This document shows, piece by piece, positions 34,945 to 44,276 of a stretch of DNA of 58,255 bases. Each line of letters opens with the position of its first letter. Position 1 is the first letter of the stretch. Under the pieces are notes generated by a model. That model had not been told where the DNA came from, ran no database searches, and saw only the letters and a program-made list of their open reading frames with translations. The translations under genes and the position numbers were made by a program. Source of the DNA: JAEYFP01 sp964566545 (lineage in GTDB: Bacteria; Bacillota; Clostridia; Lachnospirales; Lachnospiraceae); assembly GCA_964566545.1 (NCBI GenBank), contig CAZMIX010000009.1:1-58255 (forward strand), in the 5' to 3' direction.

Positions 34945-35016
34945 AGGATTAGTATTCGGAAAATAAATAAAATTATACATCCTGGCAAAATGCACAACCC
35001 CAAATACATTCCTTTG

Positions 35017-35045
35017 TTGTAAATTTTAAGAAGTTGTTATATGAT
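35017..35045 (+). promoter_or_regulatory. Promoter of the folate operon
   Basis: TTGTAA at 35017-35022 and TATGAT at 35040-35045, spacer 17. The expected start is near 35052. Confidence 0.6.
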
Positions 35046-35049
35046 AAAT

Positions 35050-35081
35050 AGAGCACGATGGAACAGTTAAGGGGAGCAGAG
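35050..35081 (+). promoter_or_regulatory. Possible 5' part of a tetrahydrofolate riboswitch, cut by the gap
   Basis: From the predicted transcription start the RNA reads AGAGCACGATGGAACA then GTTAAGGGG. It resembles the AGAGUA-GAUG...GUUAAGUG 5' half of the THF-I riboswitch known upstream of folate genes in Clostridia. The N run begins at 35082, so the 3' half and the ribosome binding site cannot be seen. The match is from memory and short. Confidence 0.35.
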
Positions 35082-35091
35082 NNNNNNNNNN
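35082..35091. other. Assembly gap (10 N) just before folC
   Basis: Ten N immediately before GG-ATG of folC. No ribosome binding site is visible at proper distance, so it must lie in the gap, and the true gap is probably longer. Confidence 0.95.
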
Positions 35092-35093
35092 GG

Positions 35094-36413
35094 ATGAGAT
35101 TTGAGGATGCCGTTCAATATATGGAGGACGCCCGTAAATATGGGAGCAGGCTGGGTCTTGCGCGTATGCGGGAACTGATGCGGTTGCTTGATAATCCGCA
35201 GGACGCGCTTCGTTTTGTTCATATTGCGGGAACGAACGGCAAAGGCTCCGTGCTCACTTATATTGCTGCTGTTTTACGAACGGCGGGTTATAAGACAGGG
35301 AGTTATTCTTCGCCGGCGGTGTCAGGCATCCGTGATCCATACCAAATCAATGGGACGATAATCAGTAAAAATCAATACGCAGAATGCGTAAGAAAGCTGC
35401 AGCAGGCCGTTTTGAAAATGCAGGAAGCGGGAGAAGAGCCACCGACCTCTTTTGAGTTGGAGACGGCGCTGGCCTTCTGCTACTTTAAAGAAAACAACTG
35501 TGATATCGTCGTGTTGGAAACAGGACTTGGCGGAGCACAGGATGCGACAAATATTGTTAAGACGACAGTCCTGGCGGTAATTACCACGATTAGTATGGAT
35601 CATTGTTCCATACTCGGCGATACACCGGAGAAAATCGCGGAGCAGAAGGCGGGTATCATTAAGCCTCATATACCCGTTGCTTTGATGGAAAACAGCAGAA
35701 CAATAACGAGTGTTATAAGAGAAAAATGCAAGGAAATGGATGCGGAGCTTCATATTGCTGAGGCGGAAAAGCTCTATGATATAACATATGGGTTTTCTGT
35801 TCAGAAATTTTCTTATTATCAATTTGCCAACGTGCAGATTATGCTCGGCGGGACGCATCAGGTTATGAATGCGGCTCTGGCGATCGAGGCATTTTGGTGT
35901 TTAAGGAATGTCGGGATTCCGGTTTCGGCCGCCTGTATCCGGGCGGGAATGAAAAGTGCGCGTTGGCCTTTTCGCATGGAACAGGTTCTGAGTGAACCGC
36001 TGTTTCTTGTGGATGGTGCCCACAATCCCGATGCGGCGGCAAAACTAATGGAATCATTGCTGCTTTACTTTAGCGGCCGTCCGCTGATTTTTATCATGGG
36101 CATATTTAAGGATAAGGCCTATAAGGAAATATGTAAAATAACAGCCGATATACCGGTGTATATCGTTACCGTACAGACGCCCGATTCAGAGCGTGCTTTA
36201 TCGGCCATAACATTAAGAGACACGGTTCGGAGGTACAATCCCAACGCCGAGGCTGCGGGAAGTATACGGGAGGCAGTGAAGATGAGCCTTGCGAGAGCGG
36301 AGCGCTTAAAAGAGCGGTGTCCGGTTATTGTGGCATTTGGTTCTCTTTCTTATTTAGCCTCATTGGTTAATCTATTAAAAGTTGAAAGCAGGAGTGACAG
36401 CAGGGATGGATAG
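35094..36413 (+). CDS. folC: Folylpolyglutamate/dihydrofolate synthase
   Basis: A 439-residue Mur-ligase-family enzyme that joins glutamate to dihydropteroate and to folates. The P-loop is HIAGTNGKGSVLTYI near residues 42-56, LETGLGGAQDATN near 143-155, and the C-terminal VDGAHNPDAA near 303. ATG 35094 matches the typical FolC N-terminus (MRFEDAVQYMED), and the ten N lie just upstream of it. First gene of the folate operon; its last 8 bases overlap folE. Confidence 0.95.
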   Translation: MRFEDAVQYMEDARKYGSRLGLARMRELMRLLDNPQDALRFVHIAGTNGKGSVLTYIAAVLRTAGYKTGSYSSPAVSGIRDPYQINGTIISKNQYAECVRKLQQAVLKMQEAGEEPPTSFELETALAFCYFKENNCDIVVLETGLGGAQDATNIVKTTVLAVITTISMDHCSILGDTPEKIAEQKAGIIKPHIPVALMENSRTITSVIREKCKEMDAELHIAEAEKLYDITYGFSVQKFSYYQFANVQIMLGGTHQVMNAALAIEAFWCLRNVGIPVSAACIRAGMKSARWPFRMEQVLSEPLFLVDGAHNPDAAAKLMESLLLYFSGRPLIFIMGIFKDKAYKEICKITADIPVYIVTVQTPDSERALSAITLRDTVRRYNPNAEAAGSIREAVKMSLARAERLKERCPVIVAFGSLSYLASLVNLLKVESRSDSRDG

Positions 36414-36969
36414 GTTGAAAATTGAACAGGGGATTAGGCTTATATTGGAAGGGATCGGTGAAGAAGCGTCACGAGAAGGCTTGAAGGAAACGCCGGAGCG
36501 TATTGCCAAAATGTACGAGGAAATTTATGGAGGACTTTCCGGGGATGCGCGGACGTATCTGAAGAAAACGTTTCAAGCGGAAAACAACGAAATGATTTTG
36601 GAACGGGACATTGTCTTTTATTCCACGTGTGAGCATCACCTGATGCCTTTTTATGGAAAAGCACATGTGGCCTATGTGCCGGACGGGAAGGTCGTAGGCT
36701 TAAGCAAGCTGGCTAGAACGGTAGACGTGTACGCAAGGCGTCCGCAGATTCAGGAAAAGCTGACTGCACAAATTGCGGATGCGCTGATGGAATATTTGCA
36801 GCCAAAGGGTGTCATGGTGATGCTTACGGCCGAACATATGTGCATGACGATGCGTGGGATCAAAAAGCCCGGCAGCCAGACAGTGACTGTTATTACGCGT
36901 GGTGTCTTTGAGAAGAACAAAGAGTTAAAAGAAGAATTTTATTATATGCTTGGTGCGAAGGATAGGTGA
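36406..36969 (+). CDS. folE: GTP cyclohydrolase I
   Basis: A 187-residue enzyme that converts GTP to 7,8-dihydroneopterin triphosphate, the first step of folate synthesis. The zinc/active-site segment FYSTCEHHLMPFYGKAHVAYVP (about residues 71-91) and the later MCMTMRGIKKPGS are intact, as in the zinc-dependent type IA. It overlaps folC by 8 bases and the HD gene by 4 bases (GTGA). Confidence 0.96.
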   Translation: MDRLKIEQGIRLILEGIGEEASREGLKETPERIAKMYEEIYGGLSGDARTYLKKTFQAENNEMILERDIVFYSTCEHHLMPFYGKAHVAYVPDGKVVGLSKLARTVDVYARRPQIQEKLTAQIADALMEYLQPKGVMVMLTAEHMCMTMRGIKKPGSQTVTVITRGVFEKNKELKEEFYYMLGAKDR

Positions 36970-37457
36970 AAGGAATGGAACGAATCGGCCGGATCGTGAA
37001 CCATGAAAAATATCAGGCGTATTTGATGGAAATCGAAGAGCTGGAGCAGGGGCGGATTTTCTGTAGGCATCAGATGGGACACTTCTTAAGCGTTGCCAGG
37101 ATTGCGATGCTCATTATGGAGGAGGAAGGACTTTCCATAGAAAAGGAGCTGATCTATGCCGCTGCGCTACTGCATGATATCGGTAGAGGCATACAATATC
37201 AAACCGGCACGCCGCATGAACAGGCGAGCGCTAAAATAGCGTTGGAAATCTTGGCGGAATGCCTCTTTGACGAACAGGAAATATCTGAAATTCTGCAGGC
37301 AATTATCGGACACAGAAACTCGGAAAGTGCAGGGAATGCGGATTTGAGAGGTCTTTTGTATCGTGCGGACAAGCTTTCGCGTGAATGCTTCTGCTGCAAG
37401 GCAAAGGATGAATGTGATAAGCCGTTTGCATCAAGGACGCTGCAGATTGATTATTGA
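36966..37457 (+). CDS. HD-domain phosphohydrolase of the folate operon
   Basis: A 163-residue HD-superfamily protein. Candidate metal ligands: His39 in QMGHFLSVA, His68-Asp69 in ALLHDIGRG, His80 in TPHEQAS, His111 in IIGHRN, and an Asp in YRADKLSR. A Cys-rich tail (FCCKAKDEC) follows. It overlaps folE by GTGA and lies just before folP. Its position points to the pathway step after FolE, removal of phosphates from dihydroneopterin triphosphate, for which many bacteria have no assigned enzyme. Family and motif are clear; the substrate is inference. Confidence 0.82.
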   Translation: MKGMERIGRIVNHEKYQAYLMEIEELEQGRIFCRHQMGHFLSVARIAMLIMEEEGLSIEKELIYAAALLHDIGRGIQYQTGTPHEQASAKIALEILAECLFDEQEISEILQAIIGHRNSESAGNADLRGLLYRADKLSRECFCCKAKDECDKPFASRTLQIDY

Positions 37458-37468
37458 GGATGATGCGA

Positions 37469-38272
37469 ATGAAAATAGGCAACAAAGAATTTGATGTAAA
37501 TAATGAGGTGTATATTGCCGGCATTTTGAATCTGACCCCAGACTCCTTTTCGGACGGAGGAAGCTATCAGACAGTGGATGAAGCGCTTTTTAGGGTGGAG
37601 CAGATGATTGCCGAGGGAGCCGATCTCATCGATGTGGGAGGAGAGTCAACAAGACCTGGCTATACGCCTGTCAGTGATGATGAGGAGATCAAAAGAGTAA
37701 CACCCGTAATTGAAAAAATCAAGACTCGCTTTGATATTCCTGTTTCGATTGATACCTATAAAGGGACTGTCGCAGAAGCGGCGTTGGCGGTGGGAGCCGA
37801 TCTCGTGAATGATATTTGGGGACTGCGGCATGATGATAAAATAGCAACCGCTATTAAAAGCTATGATGCGGCTTGCTGCCTGATGCATAACCGTGAAAAT
37901 CCGGTTTATAGGGATTTCCTGCCGGAAGTGCGTGAGGATCTGACACAATCAGTATCGCTTGCGCTTTGTGCAGGAATTGCAAAGGAGCGCATCCTTTTGG
38001 ATCCTGGGATCGGCTTTGCAAAATCTTATGAGCAGAACCTATTGGTTCTTAAAAATCTGCGGTTCTTTCAGGAAATTGGATTTCCGATGCTGCTTGGTGC
38101 CTCGCGCAAATCTGTGATCGGACTGACACTTGATCTGCCTAAGGAGGAACGTGTGGAGGGGACGCTTGTTACGACAATGCTTGCTGTGCAGGCAGGCTAT
38201 ACGTTTGTCAGGGTGCACGATATCAAAGAAAATAAACGGGCGATCCGAATGCTCAAAACAATAGATCAATAG
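37469..38272 (+). CDS. folP: Dihydropteroate synthase
   Basis: A 267-residue TIM-barrel enzyme that condenses the pterin pyrophosphate with p-aminobenzoate; the target of sulfonamides. It has GILNLTPDSFSDGG, GGESTRPG, LDPGIGFAKSYEQNL and LLGASRKSVIG. ATG 37469 has GAGG 9 bases upstream; nearby in-frame ATG/TTG codons at 37454-37463 overlap that site. Within the folate operon, 11 bases after the HD gene. Confidence 0.96.
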   Translation: MKIGNKEFDVNNEVYIAGILNLTPDSFSDGGSYQTVDEALFRVEQMIAEGADLIDVGGESTRPGYTPVSDDEEIKRVTPVIEKIKTRFDIPVSIDTYKGTVAEAALAVGADLVNDIWGLRHDDKIATAIKSYDAACCLMHNRENPVYRDFLPEVREDLTQSVSLALCAGIAKERILLDPGIGFAKSYEQNLLVLKNLRFFQEIGFPMLLGASRKSVIGLTLDLPKEERVEGTLVTTMLAVQAGYTFVRVHDIKENKRAIRMLKTIDQ

Positions 38273-38285
38273 GAGGCGTATAAGT

Positions 38286-39113
38286 ATGGACTGTATTAGC
38301 ATTAAAAACTTAGAGGTATTTGGGAAACATGGTGTTTTTGAAGAGGAAAACAAGCTTGGACAGAAGTTTTCCGTATCTGCACAGCTTTATCTGGATACGA
38401 GACAGGCGGGAATGGATGATGATTTGGCGGAATCGGTGCATTATGGACAGGTTTGTCGTTTTATCGACGAATTCATGAAAGAGCGAACTTATCGACTGAT
38501 CGAGGCAGCTGCGGAGCATTTGGCACAGGAGCTGTTGTTACATTTTAAGCATATTAAAATGCTGGATCTGGAAATTAAAAAGCCATGGGCGCCGATCGGA
38601 CTCCCTTTGGAGGAGGTTTCCATAAAATTAACACGCGGTTGGCATACGGTCTATGTTTCGATTGGGTCGAATATGGGAGAACGGGAGGCGCATTTACAGG
38701 CGGCGGTGCAGACATTGGATGCCCTTGTTGAGACAAGTGTTGAGCGCATTTCCAAATTCATGGAGACAGAGCCTTACGGCTATCTTGAACAGGACAGGTT
38801 TTTAAACGGAATGTTGGAATTAAAGACGCTTTTGACACCTGAGGAGCTATTGAGCGTCATTCATGAGATTGAAGAGGAGGCGGGAAGGGAGCGCTCGGTG
38901 CGTTGGGGTCCGCGCGTGCTTGATTTAGACATCATTATGTATGACGCGCTTGTGCTTGATACGGAACAGCTCGTCATTCCCCATGTGGACATGCAGAACC
39001 GCGATTTCGTATTGATTCCGCTCATGGAGATTGCTCCGGCACTGCGCCATCCGGTACTGAATAAAACCGTCGGACAGCTTAGGAATGAGTTGGAGAAGGC
39101 AAGAAAATTCTAG
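38286..39113 (+). CDS. folK: FolB-FolK fusion: dihydroneopterin aldolase and HPPK
   Basis: A 275-residue bifunctional enzyme. Residues 1-118 are dihydroneopterin aldolase (NLEVFGKHGVFEEEN), which cleaves dihydroneopterin. Residues about 122-275 are 6-hydroxymethyl-dihydropterin pyrophosphokinase (YVSIGSNMGERE, then RWGPRVLDLDIIMYD). Such fusions are common in Clostridia. It has AGGAGG upstream and follows folP by 13 bases. Its 3' end overlaps the convergent DUF5050 gene by 4 bases. No folA gene is present. Confidence 0.95.
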   Translation: MDCISIKNLEVFGKHGVFEEENKLGQKFSVSAQLYLDTRQAGMDDDLAESVHYGQVCRFIDEFMKERTYRLIEAAAEHLAQELLLHFKHIKMLDLEIKKPWAPIGLPLEEVSIKLTRGWHTVYVSIGSNMGEREAHLQAAVQTLDALVETSVERISKFMETEPYGYLEQDRFLNGMLELKTLLTPEELLSVIHEIEEEAGRERSVRWGPRVLDLDIIMYDALVLDTEQLVIPHVDMQNRDFVLIPLMEIAPALRHPVLNKTVGQLRNELEKARKF

Positions 39114-40114
39114 TTAGGATCAAACGCTGTTACATTAATTTCGCCGTTTGTCGGTGTCTGATAAAGCGGCGTAGGAGCGCCAAACTCCTGAAAATACGTA
39201 TATTTGGAAGTGATGTTGATATTCGAATAGTTCCCTTTTGCAACAATCTCAGGGTTGGAGCCGTCCGTCGCCATGCGAATCAGGGAAGGATTTTGCGCAT
39301 CATTTTTTTGGTAATAGATATAGTCGCCATGCACGTTGAACAAATCAATCCGGTCATCAGTGAGCTTTTGGCTTGTCCGATCGGATAGATTGCAGCGGTA
39401 CAGAGAATAGTGATCGGGAATATTCATGTAATACAGATAGCCGTCTTCATAGACCGGATTGTATACCCTTTCATTGATCAGTATCCCGGTGGTCAGACTG
39501 CTTGTATTAAAAACGGATAAATAAAAAGCGTTATCCATATCAGGGTAATAGATGCCGCCGCCTATGACGCAGGCCGGATTGATTTCAGATTTACTGATCA
39601 GTTCTTTTTCAGCACTGTTGATTTTTGTGCGGTATAGCGTCATACCATCCTCATTATCATAATGCTGGTAATAGACATAGCTGTCGATGAGGCTGACAAT
39701 GCCGGAAGCGGTACGGTCCAAACAATTGGCAGCTTTTTTGCCGTTCTTTTTCAGCTGGTAGATGCCGTTATTATTGCTGAGGACGCCAAATACAGCCTTT
39801 TCGTCGGAGTTTTTCTGGTAAAAATATAGGTAATCGCCCCCTGAGTTAATGTATTCCACGGGAACGCGGAGCAGCAGCTTTTTACCGGTGCCATCTGCAT
39901 TCATCGAATAAAGTCGGTCACCGTCATAGGGATTGCTGAAATAGATCTTGTTCCCATCCTCACAAAACAATCCCCGGTTGTTTAGGTTGCCGGCGCTGTT
40001 TCCTATTGTACCGGAGGGGTTGTCCGGAATCGCAGCGAGAAGCTGTGTACCGATGAGAAGGCTGATTAACAGAAGAGCAATGATAATAATGGTTATCGCA
40101 TTTTTCTTTTGCAT
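39110..40114 (-). CDS. DUF5050 membrane-anchored beta-propeller-like protein
   Basis: A 334-residue protein with an N-terminal membrane anchor (residues 6-28) and a secreted domain of repeated YYxxxx/SLYRxxxDGS-type strands (such as GNKIYFSNPYDGDRLYSMNADGTGKKLL), typical of DUF5050 proteins with a TolB/beta-propeller look. It may bind a surface ligand; the function is unknown. AGGAGA precedes the start. It is convergent with the folate operon, overlapping its stop by 4 bases, without a visible terminator between them. Confidence 0.8.
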   Translation of the reverse strand: MQKKNAITIIIIALLLISLLIGTQLLAAIPDNPSGTIGNSAGNLNNRGLFCEDGNKIYFSNPYDGDRLYSMNADGTGKKLLLRVPVEYINSGGDYLYFYQKNSDEKAVFGVLSNNNGIYQLKKNGKKAANCLDRTASGIVSLIDSYVYYQHYDNEDGMTLYRTKINSAEKELISKSEINPACVIGGGIYYPDMDNAFYLSVFNTSSLTTGILINERVYNPVYEDGYLYYMNIPDHYSLYRCNLSDRTSQKLTDDRIDLFNVHGDYIYYQKNDAQNPSLIRMATDGSNPEIVAKGNYSNINITSKYTYFQEFGAPTPLYQTPTNGEINVTAFDPN

Positions 40115-40260
40115 GGATGGTTCTCCTTTTTTTCAGTATAATAGAAGGTCAAAAAATTTGCAATGTGCAAAGTGTTATTTATGTGCTTTCGTTTTACTTG
40201 TATTTGCTTTACCGGTTAGGGTATAATCATTACATAGAAGGACTGAAGAGGGTTGGAAAA

Positions 40261-41388
40261 ATGGATATTTCAGAATTAAGAAAACAACTGGATGAGATCG
40301 ACGAAGAGCTTGTCGCCTCATTTGAAAAACGGATGCGTGTCAGCGAGCAGGTAGCGGAGTATAAAATATCCAGCGGAAAACCCGTGATGGACAGGCAGCG
40401 CGAGGAGCAAAAAAAAGCGGCAGTCAGGGAACTTACCTCCAATGCTTTTAACGCGAGGGGAGTTGAGGAACTGTTTGGTCAGATCATGGCCATCAGCCGA
40501 AAGCTGCAATACCAGATGCTGCAGGAAAAGGGGATGCTTAAGAAGGCAAATTTTATTCCGGTGAAAACGCTATGTGAGGGACGGCCCAGAGTTGTTTTTC
40601 AAGGGACGGAGGGCGCTTATTCTCAAGCGGCGATGGACACCTATTTTGGTGGAAATTCGGACAATTTTCATGTGGACAGCTTTCGCGAAGCGATGTTTGC
40701 GATCGAGGAGGGCAGGGCGGACTTCGCCGTGCTTCCGATCGAAAATTCGACAGCCGGGGTTGTGGACGAGATTTATGACTTACTCGTAGAATTTGAAAAT
40801 TATATTGTCGGCGAACAGATCATCCGGATCAATCATGCACTGCTCGGTCTGAAGGGGAGCGACAGTGGACGGATCAAAGAAGTATATTCCCATCCGCAGG
40901 CGCTGATGCAGTGCGCGGGATATTTGAGAGAGCATGCTTCCTGGCAGCAGATCAGCTGCCAGAATACTGCGATGGCGGCTAAAAAAATTCTGGATGAGCA
41001 GGATATGTCTAAGGCGGCGATTGCGAGCGTATATGCGGCAAAGCTGTACGGTCTTTCGGTGCTTGAGGAAACGATCAGTGACGAAAGCGGAAATTCCACG
41101 CGTTTCATTATCGTGGCCGGCAGAAAGATTTACAGAGAGGATGCCGGGAAAATCAGCATCTGCTTTGAGGTTATGCATGCGGCAGGCTCATTGTACCACA
41201 TTCTTTCCCATTTTATCTATAACGGACTGAATATGACGAAGATCGAGAGCCGCCCGATCAAGGATCGGAACTGGGAATATCGTTTCTTTGTGGATTTTGA
41301 GGGGAATCTTTCCGATATGGCGGTAAAGAATGCGTTGGCCGGTCTGCGTGAGGAAGCCAGATATTTAAAAATACTCGGCAATTATTGA
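40261..41388 (+). CDS. pheA: Chorismate mutase / prephenate dehydratase (P-protein)
   Basis: A 375-residue bifunctional enzyme of phenylalanine synthesis. AroQ chorismate mutase occupies about 1-85 (LRKQLDEIDEELVASFEKRM). Prephenate dehydratase is about 105-285 (VVFQGTEGAYSQAA, and NSTRF with the catalytic Thr-Arg-Phe). The ACT domain is about 295-370 with the ESRPIKDRNWEYRF Phe-binding motif, so feedback inhibition is expected. The start at 40261 is preceded by GAAGAGGG; longer frames extend into the intergenic region. Confidence 0.95.
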   Translation: MDISELRKQLDEIDEELVASFEKRMRVSEQVAEYKISSGKPVMDRQREEQKKAAVRELTSNAFNARGVEELFGQIMAISRKLQYQMLQEKGMLKKANFIPVKTLCEGRPRVVFQGTEGAYSQAAMDTYFGGNSDNFHVDSFREAMFAIEEGRADFAVLPIENSTAGVVDEIYDLLVEFENYIVGEQIIRINHALLGLKGSDSGRIKEVYSHPQALMQCAGYLREHASWQQISCQNTAMAAKKILDEQDMSKAAIASVYAAKLYGLSVLEETISDESGNSTRFIIVAGRKIYREDAGKISICFEVMHAAGSLYHILSHFIYNGLNMTKIESRPIKDRNWEYRFFVDFEGNLSDMAVKNALAGLREEARYLKILGNY

Positions 41389-41411
41389 GTGAAGACGGAC
41401 AGGATGTAATC

Positions 41412-42704
41412 ATGAGAGAGAGAGAATTAATTTTATACAAACATTTTAAGCACGGGGATATTTTGGAGGATGTGTCGTGGCTTGCGAAAAACAGCAAGGA
41501 TGTGAAAAACGCTGCGCTTGAAGAGCAGATGCGGGATAAGCTCTTTGATGTAACACACCGCCTTGTGGAGCTTGCGGGGAGTCACGGCTACAAGGGGAAC
41601 TTGTGGCATGCCTATCTGACCTATCTGCTTGCCAATAATGAAAATGCATTTTCCGCCGCCTCAGAAATCAGAGGAGAGGTGGAGGGCAGCATCAATGAAA
41701 TTGCATTGCATGACTTTATTATTTTTAAAGAATTTTTTGATTTTGATATGAGTCAGTTAGATGTTCGTCTGCATACGAACTGTATTACAATGATCCTTTC
41801 ATATCGCAATGTGGATGAGCGGAGTAAAATGTTCAATAAACGGATCCGTGACAGGATCTGTGATTTGAGCGTGCAGCTTGCGAATGCGCAGGATGCGCAG
41901 GAGTTTAAAAAAATTGTGACAGGCTTTTATAAGGATTTTGGTGTCGGCAAATTTGGTTTACATAAAGCATTCCGCGTCGAGCATATCGGCGAGGAGGTCA
42001 ATATCAAGCCAATTACGAATATTGCCCATGTGTATCTTGACGACCTTGTCGGCTATGAGATTCCAAAGCAGAAGCTCATCGCCAATACGGAGGCTTTTAT
42101 TAACGGCAAGCGAGCCAACAACTGCCTGCTGTTCGGCGATGCGGGGACAGGAAAGTCTAGCAGCATCAAGGGCATTCTAAATCAATATTATGACAGGGGT
42201 CTGCGCATTATCGAAATCTATAAACACCAGTTTCAGGATTTAAACGAGGTCATTGCACAGATCAAAAATAGAAACTACAAATTCATTATCTATATGGATG
42301 ATCTGTCATTTGAAGATTTCGAAATCGAATATAAATATTTAAAGGCAGTCATTGAGGGCGGGCTCGAAAAGAAGCCTGATAACATTTTAATTTACGCGAC
42401 ATCCAACAGACGGCATCTTGTCAGGGAAAAGTTTACCGACAAGGAAGAGCGCAGAGATGACCTGCACAGCAGCGATACGGTGCAGGAAAAGCTTTCTCTC
42501 GTATCGCGTTTTGGCGTTTCCATTTTCTTCTGCGCGCCAGATAAAAAGGAGTTTGCGAATATCGTAAAGGTGCTCGCCGAGCGCTATCAGGTGCGGATGC
42601 CTGAGGAGGAGATGCTTTTCGAGGCAAATAAGTGGGAACTGTCACATGGCGGTCTGTCGGGCAGAACCGCACAGCAGTTTATCGATTACCTGTTGGGAAA
42701 ATAG
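41412..42704 (+). CDS. DUF815 family AAA ATPase
   Basis: A 430-residue predicted ATPase of the DUF815 family. Residues about 1-200 are helical and family-specific. The P-loop LLFGDAGTGKSSSIKG lies near 237-252, and Walker B FIIYMDDLSFE near 292-302. ATG 41412 has AGGA 8 bases upstream; an in-frame TTG overlaps the pheA stop. It leads a run of ppx, ppk, maf and HAD genes. DUF815 ATPases have no established role. Confidence 0.88.
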   Translation: MRERELILYKHFKHGDILEDVSWLAKNSKDVKNAALEEQMRDKLFDVTHRLVELAGSHGYKGNLWHAYLTYLLANNENAFSAASEIRGEVEGSINEIALHDFIIFKEFFDFDMSQLDVRLHTNCITMILSYRNVDERSKMFNKRIRDRICDLSVQLANAQDAQEFKKIVTGFYKDFGVGKFGLHKAFRVEHIGEEVNIKPITNIAHVYLDDLVGYEIPKQKLIANTEAFINGKRANNCLLFGDAGTGKSSSIKGILNQYYDRGLRIIEIYKHQFQDLNEVIAQIKNRNYKFIIYMDDLSFEDFEIEYKYLKAVIEGGLEKKPDNILIYATSNRRHLVREKFTDKEERRDDLHSSDTVQEKLSLVSRFGVSIFFCAPDKKEFANIVKVLAERYQVRMPEEEMLFEANKWELSHGGLSGRTAQQFIDYLLGK

Positions 42705-42720
42705 GAGAAGGAGCGGCGAT

Positions 42721-44265
42721 ATGGCGGTAAAGACATTTGCGGCAGTTGATGTGGGTTCCTATGAACTGGCGATGAAGATTTTTGAATTCTCAACGAAAAA
42801 CGGGATGAAGGAAATTGACCATGTCCGTCATCGGATCGAGCTTGGAACGGATACCTACATGACCGGAAAAATCGGCCATGAGCGCGTGGACGAGCTATGT
42901 CTTATTTTGAATGAATTTGCTGCAATGATGAAATCCTATAAAGTAGATGCCTACAAAGCATATGGCACGAGCGCGATCCGTGAGACGGAAAATACAATGA
43001 TCATCGTCGAGCAAATTAAGCTGCGCACAGGATTAAAGGTTGAGGTGCTAAGCAATTCGGAGCAGCGGTTTTTGCATTATAAGGCGGTCGCGTCGCGCGG
43101 TGAAAAATTCAGCGAGGTGATCAAAAAGGGGTGCGCGATCGTGGATGTCGGCGGCGGAAGTATCCAGATTTCTCTGTTCGATAAGGAACGGCTCGTGACG
43201 ACACAGAACGTCCGTCTGGGAATTTTGCGCATGCGGGACATGCTCGTCGATCTGAAGCCGCGCACGAATAATTACGAACAGCTTTTGGAGGAGTTGATTG
43301 ATAACCAGCTAGGTTCGTTCAAGCGGATTTATTTAAAGGGCAGGGACATTCAGAATATTATCATTGTGGATGATTATATTTCTTATATCATGCAGAAAAT
43401 CGGTGGGGACAGGGATACGATCACGGCGGAGCAGTTTAACGCGTTTGAAGAGATCCTCCATACAAAGACGCCGGAGCGAATCGCGAAATCGCTCGGAATG
43501 GCAGAGGAAAGCGCTTCTTTGCTGCCGCCGTCCGCGAGCCTGATCAAACGGATTCTAAAGCTTACCAAGGCGGAGCTTTTGTGGGCGCCGGGTGTCAGCT
43601 TGAGCGACGGCATTGCTTATGAATATGGGGAAAAGGAAAAGCTGATCCACAGCGCACACGACTTTGAAAATGATATCCTCGCGTGTGCGGGCATTATGAG
43701 TAAGCGATACATGGGTAATGCGGAGCGAAACAAGCTTTTAGAAAAGGTAGCTGTCGAGTTGTTTGACGGCACGAAAAAAATACATGGAATGGGCAGGCGC
43801 GAGCGGCTGCTTATTAGAATAGCGGCACTGCTTGGCGACTGCGGAAAATATATGAGTTTGGAAGAGGGGGCGGAGTGCTCCTACAGCATCATTATGGCAA
43901 CGGAGATGATCGGACTTTCCCATGCGGAGCGGGAAATTGTCGCCAATATCGTAAAATTCAACAAGGCTCGCTTTGAATATTATGAAGAGCTTGTTTCGTC
44001 GTCCGCAATCGAGAGGGACACGTATTTGAAAATTGCAAAGCTGACCGCAATCTTTCGGGTTGCTGACGGTATTTGCCGAAGTTACCGTACAAAGCTGCAG
44101 GGGATCAAATTGCAGCAGAAGCCCGGAGAGCTTATCATTACCGTCGATACGACGGAGGACATGACTTTGGAGCAGGGCTTTTTTGCAAGAAAGGCCGCGT
44201 TTTTTGAAGAGGTGTTTAGTATTCGGCCTGTCCTGAGATATAAAAAGAAGCTGAGCACGATATAG
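42721..44265 (+). CDS. ppx: Exopolyphosphatase / pppGpp phosphohydrolase family
   Basis: A 514-residue ASKHA-fold enzyme. The N-terminal part has AAVDVGSYELAMKIFE, YGTSAIRE and the VDVGGGSIQ motif. The C-terminal HD-like region (about 325-514) is typical of long Ppx proteins. It removes phosphate from polyphosphate ends and may also act on pppGpp. GGAGAAGGAG precedes the ATG. It lies 11 bases before ppk. Confidence 0.93.
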   Translation: MAVKTFAAVDVGSYELAMKIFEFSTKNGMKEIDHVRHRIELGTDTYMTGKIGHERVDELCLILNEFAAMMKSYKVDAYKAYGTSAIRETENTMIIVEQIKLRTGLKVEVLSNSEQRFLHYKAVASRGEKFSEVIKKGCAIVDVGGGSIQISLFDKERLVTTQNVRLGILRMRDMLVDLKPRTNNYEQLLEELIDNQLGSFKRIYLKGRDIQNIIIVDDYISYIMQKIGGDRDTITAEQFNAFEEILHTKTPERIAKSLGMAEESASLLPPSASLIKRILKLTKAELLWAPGVSLSDGIAYEYGEKEKLIHSAHDFENDILACAGIMSKRYMGNAERNKLLEKVAVELFDGTKKIHGMGRRERLLIRIAALLGDCGKYMSLEEGAECSYSIIMATEMIGLSHAEREIVANIVKFNKARFEYYEELVSSSAIERDTYLKIAKLTAIFRVADGICRSYRTKLQGIKLQQKPGELIITVDTTEDMTLEQGFFARKAAFFEEVFSIRPVLRYKKKLSTI

Positions 44266-44276
44266 GAGGCTGCGTT

